Shown: piece by piece, positions 1 to 10,869 of the stretch
How positions within the stretch are numbered: position 1 is the first letter of the stretch
Layout of the letters: every line of letters begins with the position of its first letter
DNA from: Aquatica leii
Lineage: Eukaryota > Arthropoda > Insecta > Coleoptera > Lampyridae
Direction of reading: 5' to 3'
NCBI GenBank assembly: GCA_035610365.1
Contig: CM069435.1
Span: forward strand, 12,699,123-12,763,122
Length of the DNA: 64,000 bases
Notes under the pieces: generated by a model
Databases searched by the model: none
What the model saw: only the letters and a program-made list of their open reading frames with translations
What the model was told of the DNA's origin: nothing
Translations under genes and position numbers: made by a program

Positions 1-666
1 TTCCAAATACAATTCTAGCTTGCTCTATTCTACTTTTTATTACCTGGTGTTGCTCCCACTTGTCATTGACGTTACACCCTAGATACTTATAAGTTTTGAC
101 CCGCTCAATTGCTGTATTTTGGACTTTGATTGGTATGTTTGGTGTATTTATCTTTTTTGTAACCATCATGTGTTTTGTTTTTTTAACGTTCATATCCAGT
201 CCGTAAGCCGGCTGATTCTTTCTTTTCTCTCATCCAGGGTCTCTCTGAATATTGCTTTCGAGTAAACATTGAATAATAATGGCGAGAGGACGCATCCTTG
301 CCTGACTCCCTGATAGTTATGTACTTCCTCAGTTGTGGTACCTTCTACGACTACTTTTGCTCTTTGGTGCCAGTACAGATTACCAATTATTCTTATGTCT
401 TTACTATCCAAGCCATTGTCATTTAGAACTTGCATTAACTTGTCGTGGCGTACTCGATCGAAGGCCTTTGGGTAGTCAATAAAACAGAGGTGTATATCCT
501 GGTTGACATCTCTGCACCTCTGGATTAGAACATTTATGAAGAAAAGAGCTTTCCTTGTTCCAACACCATTACGGAAACCAAATTGGGTGTCCTTCATGGT
601 TTCTTCACATTTCTGATATATTGGTATATGTATTATTTTCAGAAACAGCTTTAAAGTGTGCCTCAT
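1..666 (-). mobile_element. LINE reverse-transcriptase fragment, cut by the left edge
   Basis: The minus strand encodes the middle and C-terminal part of a non-LTR retrotransposon RT. Visible motifs are FGFRNGVGTRKALF, then FIDYPKAFDRVRHDKL (palm motif A, usually YEKAFD) and GVRQGCVLSPLLFNVYS (motif B). The frame stops near 196. A second frame continues from about 208 to position 1 with NVKKTKHMMVTK and the C-terminal KTYKYLGCNVND typical of these LINEs. The segment that should carry the catalytic FADD/YADD box between these blocks is missing, so this is an internally deleted, dead copy. The clade (CR1, RTE or Jockey type) cannot be settled from this piece. Confidence 0.88.
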
Positions 667-2700
667 GAGGCTAGATTTGCGAAGTTAGCACGACATTTTT
701 ACAATTTTGTTTTTTTAAGGTAAAAAATGCGTTTTTTTTTAAATTTTTTATCAGGAACTGTAGAATTATGAAAGGTGCTATTTTTTTAAATTTGTTTACA
801 AGATGTGCTGAGCGTGAATATTAAAAACTTGTTAAAAATTGTTAATTGTTAAAATAGCGATCTAAAATTACACATATATACTTAACTTGACAAAAACTAT
901 TCAGAACTCTAATTTTACACGATGATTCTTTAAAGCGGGGGTCCCGCCGCACCCGGAACCGCCCCGTCTACTTAGAATTTTTGCATTACCTCAAAATTTG
1001 ATGGGGCAACTATTGCGACACATACATTTTAAATTTTTATTGAACATTCTTAACCTAAAGTAAAAATTTTTATACTTTTCTATTGGCCTAATAATTGTTG
1101 TTTGCCATTGCGTACTTTACATGGGGTATAATTATAAATAAAAGTTTAAGAAAAAGCAATCAAAAAATTATTCAAAATGCAAAAATGTAAAAAAAATCCG
1201 TCTTCCTCGGTTCGAGAGAAAGATGATCATAGAATGGTTTAGTGTTTAAGAAAACAAATAACAATGTTTGAAAACATTTTTTATAATATGTAAAAACCCT
1301 ACTCCTATTATTTAATGAAAGTTCCATTTTTCAAATTTTGTCATTTTTCTTATATTCAAATTTAAAAATATAACAAGCTATGTAAACAAAGCACAAAAAA
1401 TGCAATCTACGAATAAATGTGTAGAATTTGTAACGGAAATTAAGATTGCAATTGTTTAACCATTAATTACGTTTTAATAATTATAATATTTCTTTTACAA
1501 AGAAAATCCGAATGTTGACTTTAATTTAATCCGGATATATTAAAAATTTTAGGCTAATTAAAACAGCAATTTCATATTTTAAATTTATTATAGCTATTAA
1601 TGAAACTTATTTAATTACAAATAACAATTAGAATTTTTTTAATTAAGGGCTATAGCATTCATTTAAAACTTAAGCAGAGAACACATAAATAGAAAATTAG
1701 GATACAATTTAGATACATATTTGCAGGTAAGAAACATGTTCTTACAACGCTCGAGGCAGTGTTTATGAAGAATGGTTAGTAACCTCGTAATATCATTGCA
1801 AGTAATGTGTGCAATGCCAATGTTGCCAAATTTAACTAGGCCGTTCTGTTATAACGTAAGTTTGGTTGTCTATCTTGCAGGTCGCGCTTAAAAGTGTGCA
1901 AAAAATTTTTATGAGGCAGTGTACATATATGTTTGGAATTCCAAGATTAGTGTTAAATGAGTAAGCTTACATTTAAACATTTAATTTTTATTTTAATATT
2001 TTTTTAAATTCTGCATATGTACAAACTATAATAATAATAATAATGCACTAGTTAGAAACACTTCTCACAAGAGATAGAACACAAAAAATGTTAGTACCTA
2101 AATGTAAATGAAACAAAACTTTAAAACATTTTTTACGTAAAATATTTCTGAATTTGGTTATGTAAAATACAACGTTTTAGTTATTTACATAAGTTATAAA
2201 CTGTATAAATTTAAATATCTAAGTACTGAATTAAAAAAAAAAGATTCTAGATTTGAAAGTATAGTAGCAAACGTCATCTCGTAATTGCTATTGTCACGTG
2301 TGTATTATTTTTTTAATTAGCTTATTAACAATTTGTTTTGTTATTGTTTGTTTGTCTAAACAACAAAACATGTTTGTTGCCGCAGTCAAAGTTTGTATAA
2401 TTAAAAAGCATTTACGCCTTATTAAAGGTGCTGAAATATTTCAAATTATATTAACAATAAACCTACGCATATGTAATTAAATTAAAAAAGTTACATGATA
2501 ATATTACAATTTTTTTAAAGGTTTCTCACGATATCGCATAAATATTAAATAAAATCAAAAGTATTAAGTAGTACTTTAGTACTGTAGAATTACTATACAA
2601 AAATTTTTATGCAAAGTGTATAAGTAATAAACTTTGGGTAGTTATTAGTTATTAGTAATACATTAAAAATATGCACGAAAAACACTACAAATATGTTACG
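667..2700. other. AT-rich spacer, no gene seen
   Basis: Two kilobases of AT-rich sequence with short stop-bounded frames only and no recognisable domain. A short GC-rich patch at about 937-975 stands out in composition but has no visible partner in the window. No RNA gene or clear terminal repeats were recognised. Confidence 0.6.
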
Positions 2701-2708
2701 TATCTTTT

Positions 2709-2820
2709 TACCCGTAACTTAAAGGCAGGCGACTAGCTCAATATAATTCGCCAAGAGGATTGCAAGTTTCGGTGTGCTAATCATAAAGTAATTAAAAAGG
2801 CACGAAAACGGTCAGAAACT
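2709..2820. repeat. 110-bp dispersed repeat, partner at 48918..49030
   Basis: The stretch from GTAACTTAAAGGCAGGCGAC onward matches 48918..49030 with scattered substitutions. Shared blocks include GGCGACTA.CTCA and GTGCTAAT.ATAAAGTA. At the first site it lies just outside a minus-strand Gypsy pol remnant. At the second it follows the gypsy integrase tail beyond SDR copy 2. It probably marks the flank of a tandem unit or part of a gypsy end, but its nature is not known. Confidence 0.6.
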
Positions 2821-2959
2821 ATTACTAACAGATACCGATTAAATCTTTTTTGGGCCAAGACGTATGATCATCTTTTACCATAACAGCTAGACGAGGTTTA
2901 AGATCACGATTTTTACATTCCACCATATTAGCTGACGGATGGTATAAACTTTATACATT

Positions 2960-3006
2960 AAGCAAAACCTTATTCTTTTATACTATAAAAGAATGAGGTT
3001 TTGTTT
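2960..3006. repeat. Near-perfect 47-bp palindrome
   Basis: Two arms of about 23 bp meet with essentially no spacer. The left arm contains AAAACCTTATTCTTTTATA and the right arm contains TATAAAAGAATGAGGTTTT, with about two mismatches. It sits at the point where the Gypsy integrase homology of 3036..3396 breaks off, so it may mark a rearrangement junction. Confidence 0.75.
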
Positions 3007-3035
3007 GATGTTCAAACAATGGCCAATCTTTTGCA

Positions 3036-3396
3036 TTACTGAAGAAACAAATTGACCACCATTGTTACTAGTAATTTGTCTAGATATGCCAACTCGCATT
3101 CATCGGTTGTGGCTTGTTTTAATGCAAACAGTTTGATCCGTTTACTACCGGTGTTCTCCATTATAAAAATCCAGTTTTTACCAAGAATAGTCTTGGGTAA
3201 AGAACCAAATAAGTCTATATCCAGAACTTCGAATGGGTGATTGAAAATGGGCAGCAGTTGGAGCATCGTAGTATTCTTCTAACAGACGCTTTCTTTTTTG
3301 AGTCGGAATAACTAACTGGGCTTTTTCTTCATCATCCGAAGCATAACGATAAAGAAGACCTTCAGTCATAATGTATCCGCAATCAGTCCATTTCAT
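3036..3396 (-). pseudogene. Ty3/Gypsy integrase remnant
   Basis: Two overlapping minus-strand frames carry parts of a Gypsy integrase. One has the region before the HHCC finger (GLLYRYASDDEEKAQLVIP and a KRLLEEYYDAPTAAHF block). The other has the start of the DDE core (PFEVLDIDLFGSLPKT, with the first catalytic aspartate in the LDIDLFG context). The finger itself and the rest of the core are missing, and two frames are needed, so the gene is broken. It is the 3' part of the pol gene that begins at 5706. Confidence 0.8.
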
Positions 3397-3453
3397 AAAA
3401 TCAGCGTTATCTTTACTCTCAAAAGCTTGAATTATCTTCTCTATATTTTTGTC

Positions 3454-4008
3454 TTAAAGTTGTGCGTCACAAATGTCAGAAGCGTTTCGATAAGAAATTT
3501 TTACAATTATGTTGCTAAGGTCACAACTCGTCACATCGTCAACATGCTCGCATACAGATTGTGACAACATGTCGGCTACAAAGTTACATTTACCTAGAAA
3601 ATATTCAATTTTGAGGTTGTAACCTTGAATTAACATTGCCTACCGAGCAAGTCGGCCTGTTGGAGACTTTAAACAAAACAACCACTTTAAGGGTTGATGA
3701 TACGTTGTTACTATAACTCCATATCATACACAAAACTTCTCGTTCAGTGCAATTGTAATTGCGTTCAGCAGTAGTCAGAAGTCTTGAGGCATATTCAATA
3801 GGCCGTTGTTCAAAGTCTTCTTCTTGTAGAAGTACGGCACTCAAAGCATAAGCGGAAACGTCGGCCCTTAGAGCGTATGGTTTGGTACTATCATTCTGCT
3901 GCAGGATCGCTGGCGGGATTAAAACGCTTCTTTTAATTTTTGAAAAGATACCTGTTGTGTTTTCCAAATCCTAACAGCGTTTTTCTATAATAAATCCGTT
4001 AAAAGTAA
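3454..4008 (-). pseudogene. Ty3/Gypsy RNase H remnant
   Basis: The minus strand reads VSFQKLK-like connection sequence, then YALRADVSAYALSAVLLQEE (the first RNase H aspartate in RADVSAYA), RPIEYASRLLTTAERNY and CTEREVLCMIW. These are the classic Gypsy RNase H blocks. A frameshift near 3640 moves to a second frame with YNLKIEYFLGKCNFVADMLSQ, the RNase H C-terminus (normally GKENVVADALSR). The connection domain is cut at 4009 by the solo LTR, and the rest of the RT lies beyond it at 5019..5706. Confidence 0.9.
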
Positions 4009-5022
4009 GGCTTGTTACGTTAATTTTCATAACGTAATACCCTGTATATCGAATTAAAATTGGATTCCGGTTTTGACGCATTCTGCCGATCTTTCTGGTT
4101 ACTGACATGTTGCGGAATTCATTTTCAAGCTGTCAACTACCTAAGATGGTCTGTGTCGTTTTGAATTGGTCTAATCGACATAATTTATTCGGCATACGGT
4201 TTGTTAGGATTTTCTTTCTTAATTTGATAGCCGTTCCGCTACGCTTTGGCTACTTGTTCGATTTAATAAAAAAACAATAAAGAATTAATATTGATAAATA
4301 CCCATCTTTTCGTAATTGCGAACAACAGCATTCGATACAACGGGTTCTTATATCCAATTTCCTTTATTATTAACGATTTTGTAACTTCCTATCTTCGTGA
4401 GTTATTGTGTTGACACGATTTGCGATTCATATCTATTCCAGCCTCACTCACCGGGGAAAACGTTTTCTTCGTACAAGTAGGTACTGGATTGTGGGTAAAT
4501 TTATTTAATTATTTTGTCGCTGTCAGAAAAGTCACTCACGGAACCTTTGTTTATGTTAATTACTGTAATTACGATCATTGTTGCAATACCATTAAGGTAG
4601 TTTCATTAATTATTTTGTGTGTATCGCATGCTGTGTACAAACGATATTTATTTCTTCGCTATTCATTTCGATTCAACTTATGTATCGTGTGTTGCCGATA
4701 CTTCTGGCACTTATGGATTGAGAATTAGATATACTCTTGTTAATATTCTACGTTACTAAATTAAAGTTTTTTTTACCTATTTAATCTTTATTTTATGGTA
4801 ACATACTTTTCTCTTTTATTGTGGTTACCCAAACATCAGAGTAACAAGGATTACGAACCTAAAAATTCGTTACAAGTTTGGACCATCTGTCTTGATCGAG
4901 GTAGAAGTGTTAATTATAAAAGATCTGGCGCCCTCAATTATCATTCACTTGAACCTCCCCTATCTCCGACTGCGTGAGTTGGCCGTGCAAGGTTCGTAAG
5001 ACTTATAAGCTTGTAACAGGCT
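4009..5022. mobile_element. Solo LTR (4013..5018) with 4-bp TSD GGCT
   Basis: A 1006-bp insertion interrupts the Gypsy pol gene. It begins TGTTAC at 4013 and ends GTAACA at 5018, which is the canonical TG...CA with 6-bp inverted ends. It is flanked by the duplication GGCT (4009-4012 and 5019-5022). Skipping the insertion brings the RT thumb and connection region of the host element back together. It has no coding capacity I recognise. A solo LTR left by recombination of a full element is the simplest reading. Its family is unknown. Confidence 0.85.
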
Positions 5023-5706
5023 ATTGCAGCGAAGTTTTCGATAAATCGTCTATACCAAGAACAGGTTTAAAGAAATGGTTATTTAACGTTTCGTGGTCTT
5101 TTCATAGCGGAAATAGTAGCTGTTTTCTCTGGATCTACTTGAATCCTGTCTTTTGAAATAACGTGTCCTACATACTTCACACGTGTACTCGCAAAAAAAC
5201 ATTTATCTGGATTTCGTCGCAAATTTAATATTTTTAAAGTCAAACACATTTGTTAAGTCATATAGATGCTGTTCAAAACTCTCAGATAAGACGATGACGT
5301 AGTCTAAATAGGCTAATATGTCACCTAAACCACGACCACGAAAATGATCGATTATTCTTTGGAACGTTGCCGGCTCGTTTCGTAGACTGAACGGTATTAC
5401 GCGATAACCAAAGGTTCCGGACGGACACACAAATGCAGTTTTGTCTTTATCCGATTTGCGCACTTTTGCCTGATGGTAACCTGATTGAAGATCTATAGTA
5501 CTCATATAAACGGCTTTACTGGTAGAGTGCAATAAATCATCTATACACGGTAACGGATACAAATTGGGTTTTGTAATTCCATTTAGCCTTTTGCGAGTCT
5601 TTCTCTTTTTTGGTCGACCACGTTTTCTTATCGGTATCAGCGGAGTTTGGTTTACTTCGCCTTGGTACTGCGTCAAAGTTGATACGTGGTATACACCAAG
5701 AGGCAC
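5023..5706 (-). pseudogene. Ty3/Gypsy reverse transcriptase remnant
   Basis: Reading from 5706 leftward, a basic segment IRKRGRPKKRKTRKR leads into the RT. The motifs are LYPLPCIDDLL, STIDLQSGYHQ (motif A), GTFGYRVIPFSLRNEPATFQ (motif B, normally PFGLKNAPATFQ) and LAYLDYVIVLS (motif C). The catalytic YLDD box reads YLDY, losing the second aspartate. After a frame change near 5203 the thumb follows (NPDKCFFAS, YVGHVISKD, VDPEKTA), reaching the LTR insertion at 5018. The basic run before the RT is not a usual RT feature and may be a rearranged junction. The enzyme is dead. Confidence 0.9.
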
Positions 5707-6039
5707 CGTAGGATGATCAGTTGATGTCAGTTGATATGATACTGGAAATATATTCTTAAAGACAATACAATTGTTTAGCGTAACTATTCAATAATTGAGT
5801 GACGTAGGAAAGCACGCTACAACTTTGATTTGATGCGAAACTAGTAAATTTGTAACCAGAAGCAAATCGTACTAAGAATAAATTTAATCCGTAATTGTAT
5901 AAACAAATTTGCGTTCGTTAGTCGTGATAACATCAACACCTTACATTGCACGTATTTTATGTTTGACAAATACACAAATTAATAGAAAGTAAAGAAATTG
6001 AACTCATGAGAACTTATAAGTCCAACAATGAACAGTCGT
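5707..6039. other. Upstream part of Gypsy RT region, no ORF
   Basis: This stretch continues the Gypsy-related repeat (it matches 31790..32150) but holds no readable domain. Only short frames are present. Confidence 0.5.
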
Positions 6040-6500
6040 AATGGAATGCTCCAAGCTTCCGAGTGATTTTCATTATTCCTATCGCAAGTGGGCCTCCAAA
6101 TTTAGTAGAACAGCACACCAAGAGTACGTCAAGGACTTGCTTCTAAATTATTTTAGGAAATTGATCTTAGTAACCAACGTTCCGCTTAGTACGTGCTCCA
6201 AGTTATTGATACCAGCGAAATGTATTTAATTGACATATACCATTCCAAAGAAACAAACACGTGGCGGTAGCCCAAATCGCTATTATAATCACGAAAAAAG
6301 CAAGTTACGTCACAAAAATAAAAATTAATTTTTACCCCAGAAAAGTGAAACGCGAATGAAATCAAATATTTAGAAACAGAGACGCGCACATTAGATTTTC
6401 ATCTATAATCTTTTTCACATTGACCGAAAATCACGTTTTCCCTTTTCTCCGTCAAAAAAAATATGATAAACAACATTTTGAATTTAGCAAGAAGGCGTTC
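6040..6500 (+). repeat. Dispersed repeat, three copies in window
   Basis: This segment recurs at 32150..32573 (same strand, then interrupted by a MITE) and inverted at 25615..26062 inside intron 2 of SDR copy 1. Shared landmarks are the block around CTCGGAAGCTT/AAGCTTCCGAGTG, ACCAACGTTCCGCTT, GTACGTGCTCCAAGTTATTG and CACGTGGCGGTAGC. A 62-codon open frame in it is not conserved well enough to call a gene. It looks like part of an unclassified interspersed element. Confidence 0.75.
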
Positions 6501-6698
6501 CGGGACGAAACTTATACAGTACGCAACCTATATCAGAATATTTTTAACATAACAAATACTCTCTAATTAAATCCGTTATACCTAAAGTTTGGCAAATTTC
6601 TTCTTCGATGCTTATTACTGTAAGTTTTTGCTGACTCATGGTCGACCTCAAATAGTTTTCAATTATTTTTAATTGGAAAACGACTTCTCATCTTAAAA

Positions 6699-7097
6699 AT
6701 GGTTAGAACTACAGCTCCTTGGCTGATGAAATTGGCTGAGCCAATTAATAATATTTTTATTTCATTACACAAATCAATTGCATCTCTAATCAGCGGCTTA
6801 AATTTAACTACTATAGTTGAAGTGTTGACCACATTAATGAACTGCGCTTCAGTACAGGCAAAAGAAAGTAAACAAAAACGCAGTCATACATACATTGCAT
6901 TTTCATTAGATGAGTTCTATCTTGAAACTATCTTTCAGAATATTTCAATCAATGACCAAATACAGATACGAACTTTGTGTAATTACAGTTTACAAAGACA
7001 AAAAGTAGAACACAATTTTTATAAAATTAAATTTCAGTTTATACAATTCTTGTTTTGGAATATATCATGTATTTTCTACTTTAAATATTATTTTTAA
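6699..7097 (+). other. Unrecognised ORF inside repeat A (doubtful gene)
   Basis: A 132-codon frame starting MVRTTAPWLMKLAEPINNIF is partly preserved in repeat B (33413..33664), where it stops early after FSLDEFYLLNTD. I recognise no domain, and the C-terminal third is low-complexity and hydrophobic. Its partial conservation only mirrors DNA-level repeat identity. It may be part of a transposon ORF or chance. Confidence 0.25.
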
Positions 7098-7453
7098 GAA
7101 TGTATTATAAGTACACACAGTTGTGTTTATGTTTTTGTTGACTGTAAGTAAGATTCAAATATAAGCTTTTTTATAGACGATTTTAGATAAACAAAAGTAA
7201 ATATTAAAACGACTTCAACTTAAAAACATTTATTATATTAATCAAATATCACACAAGCACGTACATTCACTAGACGACAATAATTAAAAACAATTTTTTT
7301 AAATTAAATGCATAAAAAATTACGGCAAATAATTAAATAATACTGATTTCAAAAATACAACTAGAATAATTAGCATTATAATAAATTAAAAAAATTTACA
7401 AGTGATAACTGAAGTGATATATTCCTGAATTGTCTCAAATTTAATTTGTAAAT

Positions 7454-7693
7454 TGTTACATTTTAATAACAGAACGTCAAAGAATTTTTCCCGAATATGC
7501 CACCTGTTCGTTATCTTCACTGATAACGGTGAACGTGTGGTGAGTACGGAAATCCGCTATAGACAATTAGGACAGAATCAAATTAAACCCTCAATAAAGA
7601 AATATAACGGCTTACACCTACTCAGCTTCCACTAAGTAGCCTCGTTGGGCGTAAGGATACCGCTAAGAAAATTAATCTACCAGCTTTTTAACA
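7454..7693 (-). mobile_element. LTR of the gag element, copy A (240 bp)
   Basis: On the plus strand it begins TGTTACATTTT and ends TTTTTAACA, so in element sense it is TGTTAAAAAGCTGG...TGTAACA with inverted TGTTA/TAACA ends. On the minus strand the LTR is preceded by a purine-rich tract (GGGGGAGAATT), as expected of a polypurine primer before a 3' LTR. Other copies are at 34094..34383 (repeat B) and 38247..38565 (alone). It lies downstream of the gag frame at 8630..9400, which fits the 3' LTR of that element. Confidence 0.75.
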
Positions 7694-8629
7694 TAACAAA
7701 TTCTCCCCCAGCAACATGAAAACCTGGGAAGTGGACACTAGCTAAGGTCAGTAATAGAAATTTAGGCATACGCCAAGGACAGAACCTTAAAATCTAATGC
7801 CACCTCAAATACAGTAACACCCAACCCCAGAAAAAACGTAAATGAAAGAGGTTTTACCAATTTGCTAAGCATCACCAACCAGATGTGTCAAAAACTCGCA
7901 AGAAGCGGAATAATACTCCAAAGAACCAAAAACTCTAACCAACAGAAGAAGAGTATCAGAACAGCTACTCGTTAAAGTCGACATCAGTCGTTACGCTATA
8001 AAGCAAGAAAACAACGCAGTCCCATAGACCTCACTGACGGACAATACTAAGCAAATCAAGAGAAAAAGAAGTACAGGAAAAAAAGAAGTTTAGACCACGG
8101 TCAAGGACAACGCCCTTAAATCCAGTGAAACCCCAACCCACAAATACAAATCCAACTCTAAATATAAGTCCCCAAAGCTAGCTAAACTAAAAAAGTAGAA
8201 AAGAAAAACCAAGTACCTAGTAGGTCTTGAATGGTGATATGCGGATTTAGAAAAAAAAGTGAAAAAGAAAAACTAAGACAGTTGTGCCCAAAAAGTCGTC
8301 AACAGACGATGTTAGATTCTTCCTCCAAAAAAACCAAACAGACCCTAAAGATCTAAGCAAAGAAAACCAACGATAAAATCTCAAGCAAAAGAAGATTCTG
8401 ATTAAAAGTCGATACAAGTCATACTACCCAAAAAGGCAGAGAAAAAAATCAGTAATCCAAGAGTCACAACCACAAAGTTACCACAAAGATAAACACTAAA
8501 TCAGTGCCAATCCAAGAGAAATGCAAACCGCGTAACCTAAAACAAAACCAAAAGAAAAACGAAAAAGAATTAAGAGTCAATAAGAAAGAATAAAAATCGT
8601 CGTGAGTCAATGCTCGTCGCGTTGAAATG
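7694..8629. other. Untranslated purine/A-rich region of the gag element
   Basis: This is an A- and C-rich plus strand with many CAAAA and CCAAA runs and no long frame. It is conserved in repeat B (34384..35298). It lies between gag and the LTR, so it is probably the decayed 3' part of the element where pol has been lost. Confidence 0.5.
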
Positions 8630-9400
8630 TCACATTGGAATGTAAATGCCGAAGAACGGATTAAAATATTCTAAGAGCAAAAGAAACCCAAAAAAGAGAA
8701 ATATCCTAACGGTGACTGACTGATTAGAAAGAGAAGAAACCAAACGTAAAGGTGTAGCATCTTTAGAAGTACAACGAACACGATTATTAGATGTAGGAAT
8801 AGATATCGAAGAAGAAAGTGAAGAAATATCGAAAGAACAGGTAACCGGAATAGACAACGGCTGACTATCGTAATGCGTTAACCGAAGTTGTCTCAAAAGA
8901 TGTAACTTGAGAAGGCGTAGGTAGTATATACTCGTCTATGGAAGCCTTAGATTGAACGAGCTGTCTTCCATACATCACTAATTCTTCAAAAGTAGAAATC
9001 GACATTAACGCAACCCGCATTTGATAAAACGAAGTTAGATTACAAGGCACGATCTTGAGTTGTATGTGATAAGAGACCGGTTCTAACAGTTGTAATAAGA
9101 GGTACCGCATGGTGGTAACCTACATCACAATAGATTCGTTAGCTCCTATAGTACGCTTCCGAATTGTCTCCATTAAGCGATCGTCATAATCTACGGGAAG
9201 AAATTCTGATTTCAACAGCGTAGCAACATCCTTACAAGAACACGAAGAAGTTCGGTTCGTTCTAAAAGAAAGAAGAGCTTTGCCAGACAAAACCTCAAAA
9301 GCTAAGAGGAAAAGTTGATGTTGTGAAACACCACGAAACAACACAATTCGAGGCGTTTCTGAGAGCAATAGCCGCTCTCTAACTTTTTAACAGTCCGACG
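8630..9400 (-). pseudogene. Retrotransposon Gag, copy A
   Basis: Three overlapping minus-strand frames make a Gag-like capsid region. It has SETPRIVLFRGVSQHQLF, then GKALLSFRTNRTSS, LLKSEFLPVDYDDRLMETI and the RYLLLQLLEPVSYH helix region. A second frame continues with TSFYQMRVALMSISTFEELVMYGRQ and DEYILPTPSQV. The layout (two helical blocks, then a tail) is that of Ty3/Gypsy-type Gag capsids. Frameshifts near 9115 and 8880 break it, and the start is lost because a TAA lies a few codons upstream. Copy B at 35299..36060 is better preserved, so the two can be compared. Confidence 0.75.
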
Positions 9401-9962
9401 AATGTAGGTCTCATTCAAGGCGACGTAGTCTTATGGGCGTTATCTTTACCGAATTGATGGCTGTGGGTATTTTTGAAAGATCAGTCCGCTCGGATTCGAA
9501 CCGTGTCGAGTTCTTCCTCGACTTCGTAACCTATCTTAGTTTTGTCTGCACTCTTGAACGAAGAATCAGGCTTAGGTACTATTACAACAAGAGCTACAGA
9601 TCTTATAACTTTCTATGTGATCTTGGATCGGGACTTATGTGCGTTACGGTGGGAAAAGAAGATGATTTGGAGGTGACTATTTGCAAGGTTTTGTTTCTTC
9701 GCCGATAGGTAAGGATTTGTTAGAGACAGGGACGGCGCTTAGAAGACCTCCAACCAACCCTTTTAGCTGTTAACAAGGTGTTATTGCCGGCTGAACAGTC
9801 TAAGGTCGTGTATAGGGAGAGAATAAGAACTTGTAGGAGATTCTTGTGGGTTCTATTATAGAGACTATGGGTTTTCTTGCACAAGCTAATGCTCATGAAA
9901 AAATTTATTTTAATCTGCAACTGTTTCTGTAGTCAGGCGCTTTTGTGTCTCAACGAGTATTG

Positions 9963-10788
9963 GAATATACCGGATGTCCGGATAAGGGTACGGACCGACT
10001 GTACCTCGACAATGGTAAGGCCTAGAGGTTTGGGGAAAAATTCCTTATACATAAAGTGGGCAAAAGAAATGGCTGGAAATTATTTTGAAGTTTGTAAATC
10101 TACCGCTAAGGCACGTAACTGCTCTAAAAAAACAAAGTTCACGGTATCTCGGAAATTTGGGCGATGAGTCATACCTTTGAAAACATAATTTGATAGCTTG
10201 AAAGATAGGGTATCATTTTGTTTTATGATATTTTTTCGTATCTGTCATAACAAGAGAGAGGGGGGTCAATGTATTTTTCAATATTTACATTTTAATATCT
10301 GCTGAACCATTCAATCTATTTGAATATTTTTGACATCGTTTGAAAGAGAATTTTAATTCTTTTGACAGAAATTTTGATGAACCGTTTCATTTAAAATAAA
10401 TAAAATAGAGGGCGTTATCTACAACAATTAACTCATTTATATGATTTTTTGGAAAAAAGTTAAATAGAATGGTACTATTTTGGTAACAGACTTTTAACCG
10501 TCATAAAATTAGCTAAATTTAAGTGAAAACCGTATCACGATATCTCCATCCGTTCTTGATTTATAAGAAAAAATGTTAAAAATTTCAGTATCTTAATTGG
10601 ATCAAGTTACTTTAGCGAGAAAAACAAATTAGGGCAATGGTTCAAAACTAGTTTTTAAACGTATTTCCAGTCATTTCTCTTGTCCACTTTATTTATAAGG
10701 ATTTTTCCCAAACCTCTAAGGCTTTGTCAATGTCGAGATAAAGTCGCTCCGTACCCTTATCCGGACACCAAATATACTATGGCTATAA
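9963..10788. repeat. Inverted-repeat (fold-back) element, copy A
   Basis: About 120 bp at 9963..10085 reappears inverted at 10668..10788. Shared motifs include GTCCGGATAAGGGTACGGA, CTAGAGGTTTGGG versus TTAGAGGTTTGGG, and ATAAAGTGG.CAA.AGAAATG.CTGGAAAT. The 580-bp centre has no open frame. Repeat B has the same structure at 36685..37425. This is either a MITE with long inverted termini or two oppositely oriented copies of one element. No target duplication was identified. Confidence 0.7.
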
Positions 10789-10869
10789 TTGGTTCTGGTA
10801 CGATCTCACCGTTTACTTTGTTAACGAATAACATCAGTTAGATGCGAAATAATAACATTCTGCTGAGCT

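Larger units (their letters stand above)
5385..10840. repeat. Composite repeat, copy A (copy B at 31468..37492)
   Basis: About 5.4 kb is repeated in the same orientation at 31468..37492 with modest divergence and small indels. It includes part of the Gypsy RT, the triple repeat at 6040, a 240-bp LTR, a minus-strand gag gene and an inverted-repeat element. The right limits are sharp. Both copies share sequence up to the ATAACATCAGTTAG block (about 10840 and 37492) and then differ. Copy A continues into a Penelope 3' end there. Copy B also contains a 601-bp MITE absent from A. Confidence 0.85.

Noticed and set aside
937..975. GC-rich patch in AT-rich DNA as a possible transposon terminus
   Set aside because: No inverted or direct partner was found in the window, so nothing can be claimed.
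2298..2480. 60-codon frame in the AT-rich left part
   Set aside because: Short, hydrophobic and biased by composition; no support as a gene.
4420..4728. 102-codon plus-strand frame inside the solo LTR
   Set aside because: No recognisable domain; LTRs commonly contain chance frames.
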